Below are positions 48,062-58,088 of a DNA stretch of 64,000 bases, piece by piece. This stretch comes from Limnobacter sp. CACIAM 66H1. Lineage in GTDB: Bacteria; Pseudomonadota; Gammaproteobacteria; Burkholderiales; Burkholderiaceae_B. The notes below the pieces were generated by a model that did not search any database, was not told the DNA's origin, and saw only the letters and a list, made by a program, of their open reading frames with translations. Made by a program: the position numbers and the translations under genes. Each line of letters begins with the position of its first letter. The first letter of the stretch is position 1. The stretch is taken from NCBI RefSeq assembly GCF_001601825.1, contig NZ_LUJK01000008.1, forward strand, positions 1-64,000, written 5' to 3'.

Positions 48062-49611
48062 TGTACTCCTTTTTTGCTGGTGCGCTCTTGGGAGTGCCTT
48101 GGGTGTTGTCATTTGCCCCCCATTCACTTTGGTGGCTTGGTTTGCTGTTACTTGCCTTGTTGCCTTTTGTCGCACGGAAAACCGGTAAACCTTGGCTTGT
48201 AGGTTTGGCATTTGGATGGTCGGCATATGGCTTCGGTGTGTCATGGTTGCACATCAGCCTGCACACTTATGGCGGTTTGCCCTCCATGCTGGCTTGGGTC
48301 GCGGTCGCAGCTTTTACCCTTTACCTCGCAGTATTCCCTGCGCTGGCTTTGTGGTTATACGATCGCTTCGCCACTCTGGAGGCTGAATCGCTGCCAGGTG
48401 CGGCGTTCAACGCCTCGCTTTGGGCTGCATTGTGGACTTTTTTCGAGTGGGCCCGGGGCACATTCATGACTGGTTTCGCATGGCTTGGGCTGGGCGATGC
48501 TCTTGTGGATTCTCCTTTTGCCAACCTGTTGCCTTGGTTGGGGAGTTACGGCAGTTTGTTTGTCTTGATGCTGTTTGCTCACCTTCTCCTGTCTGTTGCT
48601 TTCAAGCGCCGGCTTAACACTATGCTGGCTGCCGCAGCAGTGCTGGGCAGTTTGCTGGTGTTGGTACAGGTTCCTGTCAAAACCCAAATTGCGAGTCCGC
48701 TGAGTGTAGTTGGTGTTCAAACCAATGTTGATCAAAGTATCAAGTTTGATCCTGATCTGATTGTGTCCAACATGCAAAAAGCATTTGCCTTGGGGGAACT
48801 GGCCAAGGAGCAGCTGGCGAATCAGGGGGGCGGTTTGCTAGTTTTTCCAGAAACCGTGAATCCATTGGTATGGACCGACACACCGGTTGAATGGCGTACC
48901 ACCTTTCGTGATTTTGCTACCCCGGGCGAGACAACAGTGATCATGGGGTCGGCCATTCAAGAGGGGTCGCAGTATTTCAATTCAATCGTGATGTTTCAAG
49001 GTGATGAATCACTGGAGGCGCTTGAGGTGCCTGAAACACGCCACGACAAAAGGCATCTGGTGCCGTTTGGTGAGTTTATTCCGCTTGGCTTCAAGTGGTT
49101 TGTGGCGATGTTGAACATGCCCATGGGAGAGTTCACCTCTGGCTCGGGGCCGCTAAAACCCTTTTTGGTCAATGGCAACGCTCTAGCCTCCACCGTGTGT
49201 TACGAAGATATTTTTAGCGGTGAGTTTGCCGGGCTGGTCGCCAATTCCACCCAAGAGCCCTCCATTTTTGTGAATTTGAGCAATCTTGCGTGGTTTGGCC
49301 AGTCTTGGGCGCTTGATCAGCATGCCCAAATGGGGCGCACTCGGTCGGCTGAACATCGCAAGCCAGGATTGCGCGTCACCAACACAGGTGTTTCAGGCAT
49401 TGTGAACGAGCAGGGGCAATGGATCTACCGTGTTGAACCTGGGCAGGCTCTGCTGTGGTCGGGCCAAATCGAAGGCCGATTGGGGCAAACCTTCTTTGCA
49501 AAGTGGGGCGATCGCCTGTGGTTTTCAATTTGGGGAGTAGTCCTTCTACTGCTGTGCGTGCGTGAATGGCGCTTGAGGGCTTACAATAGAGCCCATTCAA
49601 TCAATCCGTAA
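48061..49611 (+). CDS. lnt: Apolipoprotein N-acyltransferase
   Basis: Lnt adds the third acyl chain to the N-terminal cysteine of lipoproteins in the inner membrane. The 516-residue protein has about six N-terminal membrane segments, a periplasmic nitrilase domain and a final C-terminal segment. The catalytic triad is complete: E264 (VFPETVN), K330 ([13 protein letters not shown]) and C380 (STVCYEDIF). The ATG overlaps the CorC-like stop (TGATG). Confidence 0.96.
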   Translation: MYSFFAGALLGVPWVLSFAPHSLWWLGLLLLALLPFVARKTGKPWLVGLAFGWSAYGFGVSWLHISLHTYGGLPSMLAWVAVAAFTLYLAVFPALALWLYDRFATLEAESLPGAAFNASLWAALWTFFEWARGTFMTGFAWLGLGDALVDSPFANLLPWLGSYGSLFVLMLFAHLLLSVAFKRRLNTMLAAAAVLGSLLVLVQVPVKTQIASPLSVVGVQTNVDQSIKFDPDLIVSNMQKAFALGELAKEQLANQGGGLLVFPETVNPLVWTDTPVEWRTTFRDFATPGETTVIMGSAIQEGSQYFNSIVMFQGDESLEALEVPETRHDKRHLVPFGEFIPLGFKWFVAMLNMPMGEFTSGSGPLKPFLVNGNALASTVCYEDIFSGEFAGLVANSTQEPSIFVNLSNLAWFGQSWALDQHAQMGRTRSAEHRKPGLRVTNTGVSGIVNEQGQWIYRVEPGQALLWSGQIEGRLGQTFFAKWGDRLWFSIWGVVLLLLCVREWRLRAYNRAHSINP

Positions 49612-49623
49612 AGTTTAAAAGCC

Positions 49624-50748
49624 ATGTCAATCAGTCCAGTCAACGAAATCGTTGAAGAAATGCGTGCCGGTCGCATGGTCATTCTCGTTGACGAGGAAGA
49701 CCGTGAAAACGAGGGTGATCTCGTGCTGGCCGCCGACTTTGTTACGCCAGAGGCCATCAATTTCATGGCCAAGTATGGTCGTGGTCTCATTTGCCTGACA
49801 TTGACCGAGGCCCGCTGCCGCGAGCTTGGTTTGCGTCCTATGGTTGCAGCCAACGGCTCCTCTCACGGTACCAATTTCACCGTCTCCATCGAAGCAGCGG
49901 AAGGTGTGTCCACAGGTATTTCTGCGGCCGATCGGTCCCACACCATTCGTATCGCGGTGAACAAGAACTCCAAGCCAGAAGACCTGGTACAACCTGGTCA
50001 TGTTTTTCCCCTGACCGCGGTAAATGGTGGGGTACTCATGCGAGCTGGTCATACCGAAGCGGGTTGCGATCTGGCTGCCATGGCTGGCCTTAGTCCTGCC
50101 TCCGTCATTTGTGAAATCATGAAAGACGATGGCACCATGGCCCGGTTGCCTGATTTGGTGGAGTTTGCCAAAGAACACAACTTGAAGATCGGCACCATCG
50201 CGGATCTTATTCAGTACCGCAGCACCAAAGAGTCACTGATCGAGCGCATGCACGAACGTGTCATTGACACCGTGCAGGGCCGGTTCAAATGTATTTCTTT
50301 CCGCGACAAGCCCACAGGCAGCGCACACTTTGCCCTGGTGTATGGCCAATTGAACCCGGACACTGAGGCTTTGGTGCGAGTCCATGAACCCACCTCACTA
50401 ATCGATTTTCTCGAAGTGAATTTGTCAGAACACTCCTTTTCAATTCCTGCCGCCATGAAAAAAGTAGTGGACGAGGGAGCGGGCGTTATTGTGCTTCTGA
50501 ACTGTGATGTGTCCTCAGACCGTTTGTTGGGGCAGTTCGCTTCGCTTGACGACATCGAACAGCGCGGTACAACCGCTCGCAAAGGCGCGGGATCCAACCC
50601 TGACTTGCGTACCTATGGTATCGGGGCGCAAATATTGCGCGACCTGGGTGTGAACAAAATGAAATTGCTGTCCCGACCACGGAAAATGCCAAGCATGACC
50701 GGGTTTGATTTGGAAGTATCAGGTTATGTCAACGGAGAAACGAAATGA
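49624..50748 (+). CDS. ribBX: 3,4-dihydroxy-2-butanone 4-phosphate synthase with degenerate GTP cyclohydrolase II domain (RibBX type)
   Basis: The N-terminal half (about 1-200) is a normal RibB, which makes the four-carbon unit for lumazine: [29 protein letters not shown] and [12 protein letters not shown] are all intact. The C-terminal half aligns with RibA but lacks its zinc cysteines. Where RibA has the C-x10-C-x-C cluster, this reads [17 protein letters not shown] with no cysteine. So GTP cyclohydrolase II activity is unlikely, as in the RibBX proteins of Proteobacteria, and a separate ribA should exist elsewhere. ribH overlaps its stop by four bases. Confidence 0.92.
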   Translation: MSISPVNEIVEEMRAGRMVILVDEEDRENEGDLVLAADFVTPEAINFMAKYGRGLICLTLTEARCRELGLRPMVAANGSSHGTNFTVSIEAAEGVSTGISAADRSHTIRIAVNKNSKPEDLVQPGHVFPLTAVNGGVLMRAGHTEAGCDLAAMAGLSPASVICEIMKDDGTMARLPDLVEFAKEHNLKIGTIADLIQYRSTKESLIERMHERVIDTVQGRFKCISFRDKPTGSAHFALVYGQLNPDTEALVRVHEPTSLIDFLEVNLSEHSFSIPAAMKKVVDEGAGVIVLLNCDVSSDRLLGQFASLDDIEQRGTTARKGAGSNPDLRTYGIGAQILRDLGVNKMKLLSRPRKMPSMTGFDLEVSGYVNGETK

Positions 50749-51251
50749 GCAACAGTCCAGGAAGTGTGCCTGCTAATTTGAACGGCGATGGCATTCGTGT
50801 GGGTGTGGTTCAGGCCCGCTTCAACGAAGAAATTACCAATGGCCTTTGGGCCGCCTGTTGCAGCGAATTGCTGCGCTTGGGCGTGTTGAATGAAGACATT
50901 CTGCACATTACGGTGCCTGGTGCGATGGAAATTCCAATCGCTTTGCAGCGTTTGGCATTCTCAGGCGAGTTTGATGCACTGATCGCCTTGGGTGCCGTGA
51001 TCAAGGGCGACACCTACCATTTTGAGATTGTGTGTGGAGAAAGCGCTCGCGGCATTTCAAGCGTCGCCTTGGCTCACGATGTGCCGGTAGTCAACATGGT
51101 GTTGACTACCTACACCGAGGACCAAGCCATAGAGCGAATCGAGGACAAAGGTGTCGATGCGGCTCGTTGTGCAGTGGAAATGGGTAATTTGATGATGACG
51201 CTGGATGACAATTTACCTGGCGCAGATGATGAGGAAGAAGACGATGAGTGA
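50745..51251 (+). CDS. ribH: 6,7-dimethyl-8-ribityllumazine synthase
   Basis: RibH condenses the RibB product with the pyrimidine intermediate to form lumazine, the direct riboflavin precursor. The 168-residue protein has VGVVQARFNEEITNGL, VPGAMEIPIALQRL, ALGAVIKGDTYHFEIV and VLTTYTEDQAIER. The last 16 residues are strongly acidic (DDNLPGADDEEEDDE), which is longer than in many homologues. Start overlaps ribBX (ATGA) and the end overlaps nusB by eight bases. Confidence 0.96.
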   Translation: MSNSPGSVPANLNGDGIRVGVVQARFNEEITNGLWAACCSELLRLGVLNEDILHITVPGAMEIPIALQRLAFSGEFDALIALGAVIKGDTYHFEIVCGESARGISSVALAHDVPVVNMVLTTYTEDQAIERIEDKGVDAARCAVEMGNLMMTLDDNLPGADDEEEDDE

Positions 51252-51732
51252 AGCCAGCAAGCCCGATTCGGGCAAAAGGCAAGGGCACACTCGCAACGCT
51301 CGCCGTCGATCTCGTGAATTGGCTTTGCAGGGTTTGTATCAGTGGTTTTTAAATCCCACAGAAGTGGGTGAAGTGGATGCGCACATTCGGGATGCTCCTG
51401 GTTTCGACAAGGCCGATCGGGAGCACTACGAATCTCTTTTGCATGGTTCGGTTCACCATCTGGAAGACTTGATGCACCAAATACAGCCATTTATCGACCG
51501 CCCGTGGGGCGAACTCAGTCCGGTTGAAAAAGCTGTGCTGGTGCTGGCCAGTCATGAAATGAATACGCACGTTGAAATTCCTTACCGAGTGGTGATCAAC
51601 GAGGCTGTTGAGTTAACCAAAACTTTTGGCGGTACCGATGCGTTCAAATTCGTCAATGGTGTGCTTGATAAAGTGGCCGCCCAGGCGCGTGATTCCGAAA
51701 TCAAGGCTCAGGCGAACAGTCAGTCCAGTTAA
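51244..51732 (+). CDS. nusB: Transcription antitermination factor NusB
   Basis: NusB binds boxA RNA with S10 to prevent early termination, notably in rRNA operons. From the ATG at 51244 it has 162 residues. A basic N-terminal tail (RNARRRSRELALQGLYQW) leads into the helical bundle; PYRVVINEAVELTKTFGGTDAFKFVNGVLD is the conserved C-terminal block (two parts). It overlaps ribH by eight bases, the usual ribH-nusB-thiL order. Confidence 0.95.
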   Translation: MSEASKPDSGKRQGHTRNARRRSRELALQGLYQWFLNPTEVGEVDAHIRDAPGFDKADREHYESLLHGSVHHLEDLMHQIQPFIDRPWGELSPVEKAVLVLASHEMNTHVEIPYRVVINEAVELTKTFGGTDAFKFVNGVLDKVAAQARDSEIKAQANSQSS

Positions 51733-51747
51733 TACTCAAGGGGCGTT

Positions 51748-52824
51748 TTGGAATTTGACCTGATTCATCGCTATTTCAAAACTCCTTTTGGCGAGCTTGC
51801 TCAGGCCAATCCCGACTCCGTGCTGCTTGGCATTGGCGATGACTGTGCCACTCTCCGGATCCTGCCCAATCACCATCTATTCACCTCCACCGACACCCTG
51901 GTGGAGGGCGTTCAGTTTTTTTCAGACGATCCATCCAGTGTCATAGGCTGGAAGGCCTTGGCCAGTAATTTGTCCGATCTCGCTGCCAGTGGGGCAAGTC
52001 CACTCGGCTTCACGCTCAATTTAAGTTTGCCCAAAATTGATGAAAACTGGCTGGCTGGCTTCTCAGCAGGTTTGCTCGACATCGCCACCCGTTTTAATTG
52101 CCCGTTGGTGGGTGGTGACACCACTTCAGCTGGCTCCAATCCATTGAAAACCCTGTCAATCACCGTGTTTGGCCAGGCACCTGCTTCTCACCTCGGGTTT
52201 AATCGGGCGCACGCGAAAATTGGTGAAGAAGTTTGGTTAAGTGGTACCCCCGGGCTTGCTCGCCTGGGGCTTTTGCTTGAATACCAAAGGCGAGGTCGCT
52301 TGGAGCAGCTGTGTAAGGGTCACGAGCTACCGCAGGTTCAGGCGTTGCTAGCGGCCATGCCGGCTCAGCTGCGGCAAATTGCTGTAAGTCAGCTTGGCAT
52401 GCCAGTTCCGCGCATTGAACTTGGATTGCAGTTGCGTGGGCTTGCAAGCGCCTGCCTTGATCTGTCCGACGGTTTAAGTGGGGATTTGGCCCATATTTCC
52501 AATTCAAGCGGCGTGTCCGCCGTACTGTTTCAATCAAGCCTTGAGTCTATGTGGCGCAATTGTTGGCCTGAAATCGACCAGCATGCGGACGCTGCCCAAT
52601 TGTTGAAAACGTTGCTTATGCAAACTTGGAGGGGTGGAGATGATTTTGAATTGTGCTGGACGGCTCATCCGAAGCATCACAGTGCAATACAATCGCTGGG
52701 AGATGACCTGACATGTGTGGGCGTCATCGAAACCGGACGCGAAATATGGGTGCAATCCCCCAGCGCAGGCCGCACGCGCGTGGCCAGCCTTTCTTATAAT
52801 CATTTTGCCGAGGTCCCGAATTGA
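51748..52824 (+). CDS. thiL: Thiamine-monophosphate kinase
   Basis: ThiL phosphorylates thiamine monophosphate to the active diphosphate. The 358-residue protein starts at TTG 51748, backed by AAGGGG six bases upstream. Motifs: GIGDDCATLR, STDTLVEGVQF, ALASNLSDLAASGASPLGF, GGDTTSAG and DLSDGLSGDLAHI. The metal-binding aspartates are all present. pgpA overlaps its stop by four bases. Confidence 0.95.
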   Translation: MEFDLIHRYFKTPFGELAQANPDSVLLGIGDDCATLRILPNHHLFTSTDTLVEGVQFFSDDPSSVIGWKALASNLSDLAASGASPLGFTLNLSLPKIDENWLAGFSAGLLDIATRFNCPLVGGDTTSAGSNPLKTLSITVFGQAPASHLGFNRAHAKIGEEVWLSGTPGLARLGLLLEYQRRGRLEQLCKGHELPQVQALLAAMPAQLRQIAVSQLGMPVPRIELGLQLRGLASACLDLSDGLSGDLAHISNSSGVSAVLFQSSLESMWRNCWPEIDQHADAAQLLKTLLMQTWRGGDDFELCWTAHPKHHSAIQSLGDDLTCVGVIETGREIWVQSPSAGRTRVASLSYNHFAEVPN

Positions 52825-53327
52825 GTTTGCCCCACCGTTCAAGACCTGACTGGCGTTTTATGCTCTCCCATCCAGCGCACTTGATAGCCTTGGGCTTTGG
52901 TAGCGGTCTGGCCTGGATTTTGCCCGGTACTTTCGGCACATTAATGGGCTGGCTATTGTATGTTTGGCTGGATCCCTATTTGGCAACCAATCAGTGGATT
53001 TGGGTCATTGTGGGTGCTTTTGTTGCCGGTGCCTGGGCCTGTCAGATTGCCGGAAAGGCCCTGGGGGTTATCGATCACGGCGGGATTGTCTGGGATGAAA
53101 TTGTGGCGATCTGGTTGGTGTTGTTTGTGGCCTCCAATCATTTTTCCAGTCCACTGGAACAATTGGCTTGCGTGGTCTTGTTCCGGTTTTTTGACATGGT
53201 GAAACCACCCCCAATCCGCTGGTTTGATCGCCACTGGAAAAATGGTTTTGGTGTAATGTTCGATGACATCGTTGCTGCTTTCATGACCTTGTTGGCTTTA
53301 GCGGTCTATTTGTATTTTTTGAAGTGA
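52821..53327 (+). CDS. pgpA: Phosphatidylglycerophosphatase A
   Basis: PgpA dephosphorylates phosphatidylglycerophosphate at the inner membrane. The 168-residue protein has four hydrophobic segments and the conserved GSGLAWILPGTFGTLMG, IVWDEIVAIWLVL and FRFFDMVKPPPIRWFD blocks. The start is the TTG of TTGA that overlaps the thiL stop. Confidence 0.94.
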   Translation: MSLPHRSRPDWRFMLSHPAHLIALGFGSGLAWILPGTFGTLMGWLLYVWLDPYLATNQWIWVIVGAFVAGAWACQIAGKALGVIDHGGIVWDEIVAIWLVLFVASNHFSSPLEQLACVVLFRFFDMVKPPPIRWFDRHWKNGFGVMFDDIVAAFMTLLALAVYLYFLK

Positions 53328-53358
53328 ATTCAATTTTGAAAACGCTGAGAGGAGCCTC

Positions 53359-53856
53359 TTGAGTAATCCAGACCAAGCACTTTTGCTGCAAATTGCGGAC
53401 ATATTCAATGCATCGGCAGGCAAACTCGGTGTGGTCGAGTCTTGTACTGGGGGCGGGCTTGGCTCGGCATTGACTAGTCTACCCGGCTCTAGCGACTGGT
53501 TTGAAGGTGGGCTGATCACCTATTCAAACAAGGTCAAGATGAAGTCGGTTTACGTGCGCGAATCGACTTTGGAGCAGCACGGTGCAGTGAGTGAAGAATG
53601 TGTCAAGGAAATGGCCAATGGCGGCATGATTGCCTTGGGTGTGGACTGTTGCCTCTCGGTGTCAGGCATCGCCGGCCCGGGAGGTGGTTCGGCCGGTAAG
53701 CCAGTTGGCACGGTGTGGTTTGGTTTGGCCGTTCGGCACAAGTCGATTGAGGCTTTTCACCATGTTTTTGATGGTGATCGTGAGGCGGTTCGCCAACAGG
53801 CGGTACAAGCCGGGTTAACCATCCTGTCAAAAGTATCACTCAAAAAGGCTGTATAG
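53359..53856 (+). CDS. pncC: Nicotinamide-nucleotide amidohydrolase PncC (CinA C-terminal domain)
   Basis: PncC deamidates nicotinamide mononucleotide in NAD recycling. The 165-residue protein is the stand-alone CinA C-terminal domain: VVESCTGGGLGSALTSLPG, GGLITYSNKVKM, SVSGIAGPGGGSAGKPVGTVW. The start is TTG at 53359 with AGGAG five bases before. A LexA-type box overlaps its stop codon, and recA is next, the same pair seen in E. coli. Confidence 0.94.
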   Translation: MSNPDQALLLQIADIFNASAGKLGVVESCTGGGLGSALTSLPGSSDWFEGGLITYSNKVKMKSVYVRESTLEQHGAVSEECVKEMANGGMIALGVDCCLSVSGIAGPGGGSAGKPVGTVWFGLAVRHKSIEAFHHVFDGDREAVRQQAVQAGLTILSKVSLKKAV

Positions 53857-53864
53857 ATTTACAG
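53849..53864 (+). promoter_or_regulatory. LexA (SOS) box upstream of recA
   Basis: CTGT-ATAGATTT-ACAG is a perfect match to the CTGT-N8-ACAG LexA consensus of Beta- and Gammaproteobacteria. It overlaps the pncC stop codon and lies 54 bp before the recA ATG. The overlapping TTTACA may be a -35 element. It supports normal SOS control of recA. Confidence 0.85.
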
Positions 53865-53918
53865 TAAAAACTGTGCAATAATTCGAACATCGCAATCCAA
53901 TTCAGTTGAAGGCAGACC

Positions 53919-54995
53919 ATGGAAGATCTCAGAACCAAAAACCAATCCTCAGACAAAGTCAAAGCCCTGGCCGCCGCGCTCAGCCAAATCGAAAAGCAGT
54001 TTGGCAAGGGCAGTATCATGCGTTTTGGGGAAAACGAGATCATCGACGACATTCAGTCGGTCTCAACCGGTTCCTTGGGGCTTGATATTGCCTTGGGTAT
54101 TGGTGGTCTGCCTCGCGGTCGAGTTGTCGAAATTTATGGTCCAGAATCCTCAGGTAAAACCACCCTGACTCTGCAGGTTATTGCTGAAATGCAAAAACTT
54201 GGCGGCACCTGTGCTTTTATTGATGCGGAACATGCGCTCGATGTCCAATACGCAGCCAAACTGGGCGTTAACTTGCCTGATTTATTGATTTCCCAGCCTG
54301 ACACGGGTGAACAGGCTCTCGAGATTGTGGATGCTTTGGTTCGTTCCGGCTCTGTTGATTTGGTGATTGTGGACTCTGTGGCTGCCCTGACACCCAAAGC
54401 TGAAATTGAAGGTGACATGGGCGACTCTCTGCCCGGTCTTCAAGCCAGATTGATGAGTCAGGCCTTACGCAAATTAACTGCCAATATCAAGCGGACCAAT
54501 TGTCTGGTTATTTTTATTAACCAAATTCGAATGAAAATCGGTGTGATGTTTGGTAGCCCAGAGACAACGACGGGGGGTAACGCCCTGAAGTTTTACTCCT
54601 CGGTCCGTCTGGACATTCGCCGAATTGGCTCCATCAAGAAGGGTGAGGAAGTTATTGGCAGCGAAACTCGCGTCAAGGTGGTCAAGAACAAGGTAAGTCC
54701 TCCTTTTAAGCAGGCTGAATTCGATATTTTGTACGGTCAGGGTACTTCCCGCGAAGGAGAGATTGTTGACTTGGGCGTTTTGCATGGTTTTGTCGACAAG
54801 GCTGGCGCCTGGTATTCCTACAACGGCGAGAAAATTGGTCAGGGCAAAGACAATGCCCGCGATTTTTTGAAAGCCAATCCTGCGATGTCGGCTGAGATCG
54901 AAAATAAAATCCGAGAAAAACTGGGGGTACGTTTGCTTGAAGAGGCCTCAACCCCAGTGACCAAGAAGAAGAATGAAGTCGAAGACGCCGAGTAA
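53919..54995 (+). CDS. recA: Recombinase RecA
   Basis: RecA forms filaments on single-stranded DNA for strand exchange and triggers LexA self-cleavage. The 358-residue protein has the Walker A motif [26 protein letters not shown], the loop [14 protein letters not shown] and a C-terminal acidic tail ending NEVEDAE. A LexA box precedes it. recX overlaps the last 23 bases. Confidence 0.98.
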   Translation: MEDLRTKNQSSDKVKALAAALSQIEKQFGKGSIMRFGENEIIDDIQSVSTGSLGLDIALGIGGLPRGRVVEIYGPESSGKTTLTLQVIAEMQKLGGTCAFIDAEHALDVQYAAKLGVNLPDLLISQPDTGEQALEIVDALVRSGSVDLVIVDSVAALTPKAEIEGDMGDSLPGLQARLMSQALRKLTANIKRTNCLVIFINQIRMKIGVMFGSPETTTGGNALKFYSSVRLDIRRIGSIKKGEEVIGSETRVKVVKNKVSPPFKQAEFDILYGQGTSREGEIVDLGVLHGFVDKAGAWYSYNGEKIGQGKDNARDFLKANPAMSAEIENKIREKLGVRLLEEASTPVTKKKNEVEDAE

Positions 54996-55566
54996 GTTAC
55001 CAATCAAGTCGCCCATTAAGTCAAATGGGCGTTCATTCGGAGGTACTACGGGCTCTAGCAAGCCCGTGGTTTCCGCCAAGTCCAAGGCTGTCGCCTTGCT
55101 TGCCCGCAGGGAACACAGCAAAACTGAGCTTCGATCCAAGTTATTGCAACGTGGTTACGAGCCCAGTGAAGTGGAGGAGGCCATTGAATGGACAACTTCG
55201 CACCAATTTCAATCCGATGAGCGTTTCAAACTCAGCCTGTTTCGCAGGCGAGCCCCAACCTTTGGAGATCGTGCAATTGCTGCCGAATTAGGGCAACACG
55301 GCTTGGGCGATGTCAAATCGCTCTCGCATGACGATTCTGAAACCCAAATCTTGAACAGTGAAGAAGACCGAGCGTTTGAGTGGATAAAGCGTAGGCAACT
55401 TTCAAGTCTGGACAGCCTCTTTGGTTCCGATTCGCCGGTCGACCAAGCTGAATTGTTGGTTTTGAAGTCCAAGGTTTATCGCGGCCTCTCCGCCCGTGGG
55501 TTTGAATTTGTCAACATTGAGCGCGCCTGGCGGCGCATTCTAGCTGAGTTCAAATCCAATGCGTGA
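54973..55566 (+). CDS. recX: Regulatory protein RecX
   Basis: RecX binds RecA filaments and limits their growth. The 197-residue protein has a basic, proline- and serine-rich N-terminal extension of about 35 residues, then the three-helix repeats: [48 protein letters not shown] and [16 protein letters not shown]. It starts inside recA in another frame (23-base overlap), so its translation is linked to RecA. Confidence 0.92.
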   Translation: MKSKTPSKLPIKSPIKSNGRSFGGTTGSSKPVVSAKSKAVALLARREHSKTELRSKLLQRGYEPSEVEEAIEWTTSHQFQSDERFKLSLFRRRAPTFGDRAIAAELGQHGLGDVKSLSHDDSETQILNSEEDRAFEWIKRRQLSSLDSLFGSDSPVDQAELLVLKSKVYRGLSARGFEFVNIERAWRRILAEFKSNA

Positions 55567-55615
55567 TATCATTCTTCCCGGCTTATGTGTTTCCATAGAA
55601 GTGATAGTCTAGTTA

Positions 55616-55632
55616 AATAACGAAGCGTTATT
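55616..55632. promoter_or_regulatory. Palindrome upstream of sucC, possible operator
   Basis: AATAACG-AAG-CGTTATT is a perfect seven-base inverted repeat with a three-base centre in the 268-bp recX-sucC gap. Its symmetry and lack of a following T run favour a protein-binding site over a terminator. No regulator can be named. Confidence 0.35.
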
Positions 55633-55658
55633 CAACGACACAAGAAGCAAAGAAAGAG

Positions 55659-55799
55659 ATGGATAAAAAACCTTCACAGCATGCCCGGCATGCCTCATCC
55701 TTGCCTCGGCTTTACGTCCGAGAACCCGCTTGCGCTGTCACGCGAAAAAACACTCTCCACTTTAAAATGTTGTCAGTTCAGTCGCCTTGTTGCGTCTAG
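55659..55799 (+). CDS. Possible short upstream ORF before sucC
   Basis: A 46-codon open frame (starts MDKKPSQHARHASS, ends SVQSPCCV) lies between recX and sucC, ending 35 bp before the sucC ATG. A purine-rich AAAGAAAGAG precedes its ATG. I recognise no family. It could be a leader peptide or chance. Confidence 0.15.
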   Translation: MDKKPSQHARHASSLPRLYVREPACAVTRKNTLHFKMLSVQSPCCV

Positions 55800-55834
55800 C
55801 CGATGTGCATTAACTTTCCCAGCAAGGAATTCAA

Positions 55835-57001
55835 ATGAAGATTCACGAGTATCAAGGCAAGGAAATTCTGAAGAAGTATGGTGTTGCTGTTCCTACCGGC
55901 TACCCCTGTTTTTCAATCGACGAGGCGATTGCAGCCGCGGAAAAATTGGGAGGCCCGGTTTGGGTGGTGAAGGCGCAGATTCACGCAGGTGGTCGCGGCA
56001 AAGGCGGTGGCGTGAAAGTGGCCAAAAGCATGGCTGATGTTAAAACTTATGCCAGCCAAATTTTGGGCATGCAGTTGATCACCCATCAAACTGGCCCGGA
56101 AGGCCAGAAAGTCAGCCGTTTGCTGGTTGAGGAAGGGGCCGACATCAAAAAAGAATATTACGTTGGCATGGTGGTTGACCGCGTTACCCAGCGTGTCTGC
56201 GTCATGGCATCCAGTGAAGGCGGGATGGAAATTGAAGAGGTGGCGGAACACACCCCGGAATTGATTCACAAAGTGTACGTCGATCCGGTTGCGGGGCTTA
56301 CTGACGCGGAAGCTGACGATTTGGCAGTGAAGATTGGCATCCCAGCGGCCTCGGTTGCCAAGGCGCGAGTGGCGTTTCAAGGTCTGTACAAGGCATTTTG
56401 GGAAACTGATGCCAGCCTGGCCGAGATCAACCCACTGATCTTGACGGGTTCAGGGGACATCATCGCGCTGGATGCAAAGCTGAACTTCGATTCCAACGCG
56501 CTGCACCGCCATCCAGAAATCGTGGCCCTGCGTGATCTGGCAGAGGAAGATCCTGCGGAGATTGAAGCAAGCAAATTTGACCTTAGCTACATCAGCCTGG
56601 ACGGAAACATTGGTTGCTTGGTGAATGGCGCCGGTTTGGCCATGGCGACCATGGATACCATCAAGTTGTTTGGCGGTGAGCCCGCCAACTTCCTGGATGT
56701 GGGCGGCGGTGCCACCACTGAAAAGGTGACGGAAGCTTTCAAAATCATGTTGAAAAACCCCAACCTGAAAGCCATTTTGGTGAATATTTTTGGCGGCATC
56801 ATGCGTTGCGACGTGATTGCAGATGGCGTGGTAGCAGCATCAAAAGCTGTGGGTTTGTCGGTTCCTTTGGTTGTGCGCATGAAAGGCACCAACGAAGATT
56901 TGGGCAAGAAAATTTTGGCTGAATCTGGTTTGCCGATTATTGCAGCGAACACCATGGGTGAGGCTGCGCAAAAAGTGGTGGCTGCGACCAAGGGCGCCTA
57001 A
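55835..57001 (+). CDS. sucC: Succinyl-CoA synthetase beta subunit (ADP-forming)
   Basis: SucC with SucD converts succinyl-CoA to succinate with ATP formation in the TCA cycle. The 388-residue protein begins [17 protein letters not shown]; the ATP-grasp domain has [18 protein letters not shown] and [11 protein letters not shown]. The CoA-binding partner region shows [19 protein letters not shown] and [18 protein letters not shown] lies seven bases before the ATG. sucD follows after 53 bp. Confidence 0.98.
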   Translation: MKIHEYQGKEILKKYGVAVPTGYPCFSIDEAIAAAEKLGGPVWVVKAQIHAGGRGKGGGVKVAKSMADVKTYASQILGMQLITHQTGPEGQKVSRLLVEEGADIKKEYYVGMVVDRVTQRVCVMASSEGGMEIEEVAEHTPELIHKVYVDPVAGLTDAEADDLAVKIGIPAASVAKARVAFQGLYKAFWETDASLAEINPLILTGSGDIIALDAKLNFDSNALHRHPEIVALRDLAEEDPAEIEASKFDLSYISLDGNIGCLVNGAGLAMATMDTIKLFGGEPANFLDVGGGATTEKVTEAFKIMLKNPNLKAILVNIFGGIMRCDVIADGVVAASKAVGLSVPLVVRMKGTNEDLGKKILAESGLPIIAANTMGEAAQKVVAATKGA

Positions 57002-57054
57002 GCGCTTGGTGCTCCATACCTGACAGCCATTCAACACGAAAAAGGATTTTCACA

Positions 57055-57942
57055 ATGTCGATTCTCATTAATAAAGACACCAAGGTAATCACCCAAGGTA
57101 TTACTGGTAAAACCGGTCAGTTTCACACGCGCATGTGCCGTGAATACGCCAATGGCAAGAACTGCTTTGTTGCAGGTGTAAACCCCAAGAAAGCTGGCGA
57201 AGATTTTGAGGGCGTTCCCATTTATGGCACTGTGGCCGATGCCAAAAAACAGACCGGTGCCAACGCATCCGTGATTTACGTTCCTCCCCCCTTTGCTGCG
57301 GCTGCCATTTGGGAGGCTGTAGAAGCTGATCTGGATTTGGTGATCTGTATCACTGAAGGTATTCCCGTTCGTGACATGATCGAGGTACGAGATCGCATGC
57401 GCAGGGAAGGGCGCAAAACCATCGTGGTGGGACCAAACTGCCCCGGTGTTATTACGCCTGATGAAATCAAGATTGGTATCATGCCCGGTCATATCCATAA
57501 AAAAGGACGTATCGGCGTGGTGTCTCGCTCCGGTACCCTAACCTATGAGGCAGTGGGCCAGTTGAGTGAGTTGGGCTTGGGTCAGTCCACAGCCGTGGGT
57601 ATCGGTGGAGATCCCGTGAACGGACTGAAGCACATCGACGTGATGCGAATGTTCAATGACGATCCTGACACCGATGCCGTGGTCATGATTGGCGAAATTG
57701 GTGGTAGTGACGAAGAAGAGGCCGCCTTGTGGGTGAAGGACAACATGAAGAAACCCGTGGTTGGCTTCATCGCCGGTGTTACAGCACCCCCCGGAAAGCG
57801 GATGGGACACGCCGGCGCCATTATCTCTGGCGGTAAAGGGACCGCTCAGGAGAAGCTGGCCATTATGGAAGAGTGCGGTATTACCGTGACCAAAGACCCT
57901 TCCGTGATGGGCCAGTTGCTGAAGAAGGCTATCGGGGCCTGA
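57055..57942 (+). CDS. sucD: Succinyl-CoA synthetase alpha subunit
   Basis: SucD carries the histidine that is phosphorylated during catalysis: H252 in [17 protein letters not shown]. The 295-residue protein starts [20 protein letters not shown] and has the CoA-binding Rossmann fold with [14 protein letters not shown]. Residue lengths and motifs are standard. A terminator follows 20 bp after the stop. Confidence 0.98.
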   Translation: MSILINKDTKVITQGITGKTGQFHTRMCREYANGKNCFVAGVNPKKAGEDFEGVPIYGTVADAKKQTGANASVIYVPPPFAAAAIWEAVEADLDLVICITEGIPVRDMIEVRDRMRREGRKTIVVGPNCPGVITPDEIKIGIMPGHIHKKGRIGVVSRSGTLTYEAVGQLSELGLGQSTAVGIGGDPVNGLKHIDVMRMFNDDPDTDAVVMIGEIGGSDEEEAALWVKDNMKKPVVGFIAGVTAPPGKRMGHAGAIISGGKGTAQEKLAIMEECGITVTKDPSVMGQLLKKAIGA

Positions 57943-57963
57943 GTAGTCAAGTCATGGTTCATT

Positions 57964-58000
57964 AAAAACCCCACCGTTCACTCAGAATGGTGGGGTTTTT
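57964..58000 (+). terminator. Rho-independent terminator after sucD
   Basis: An eleven-pair stem with one G-U pair (CCCCACCGTTC at 57969-57979, GAATGGTGGGG at 57985-57995) has a five-base loop, A5 before and T5 after. It is symmetrical, so it could end transcripts from both sides, but no minus-strand gene reaches it. Confidence 0.92.
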
Positions 58001-58088
58001 CTTTGTAACCCTAGCGGGGGTTCTTCACGCAGACTGAACACCGAAGAATGGTTTTTCAATACCACTTTTCGATGTGAGGAATGCGACG

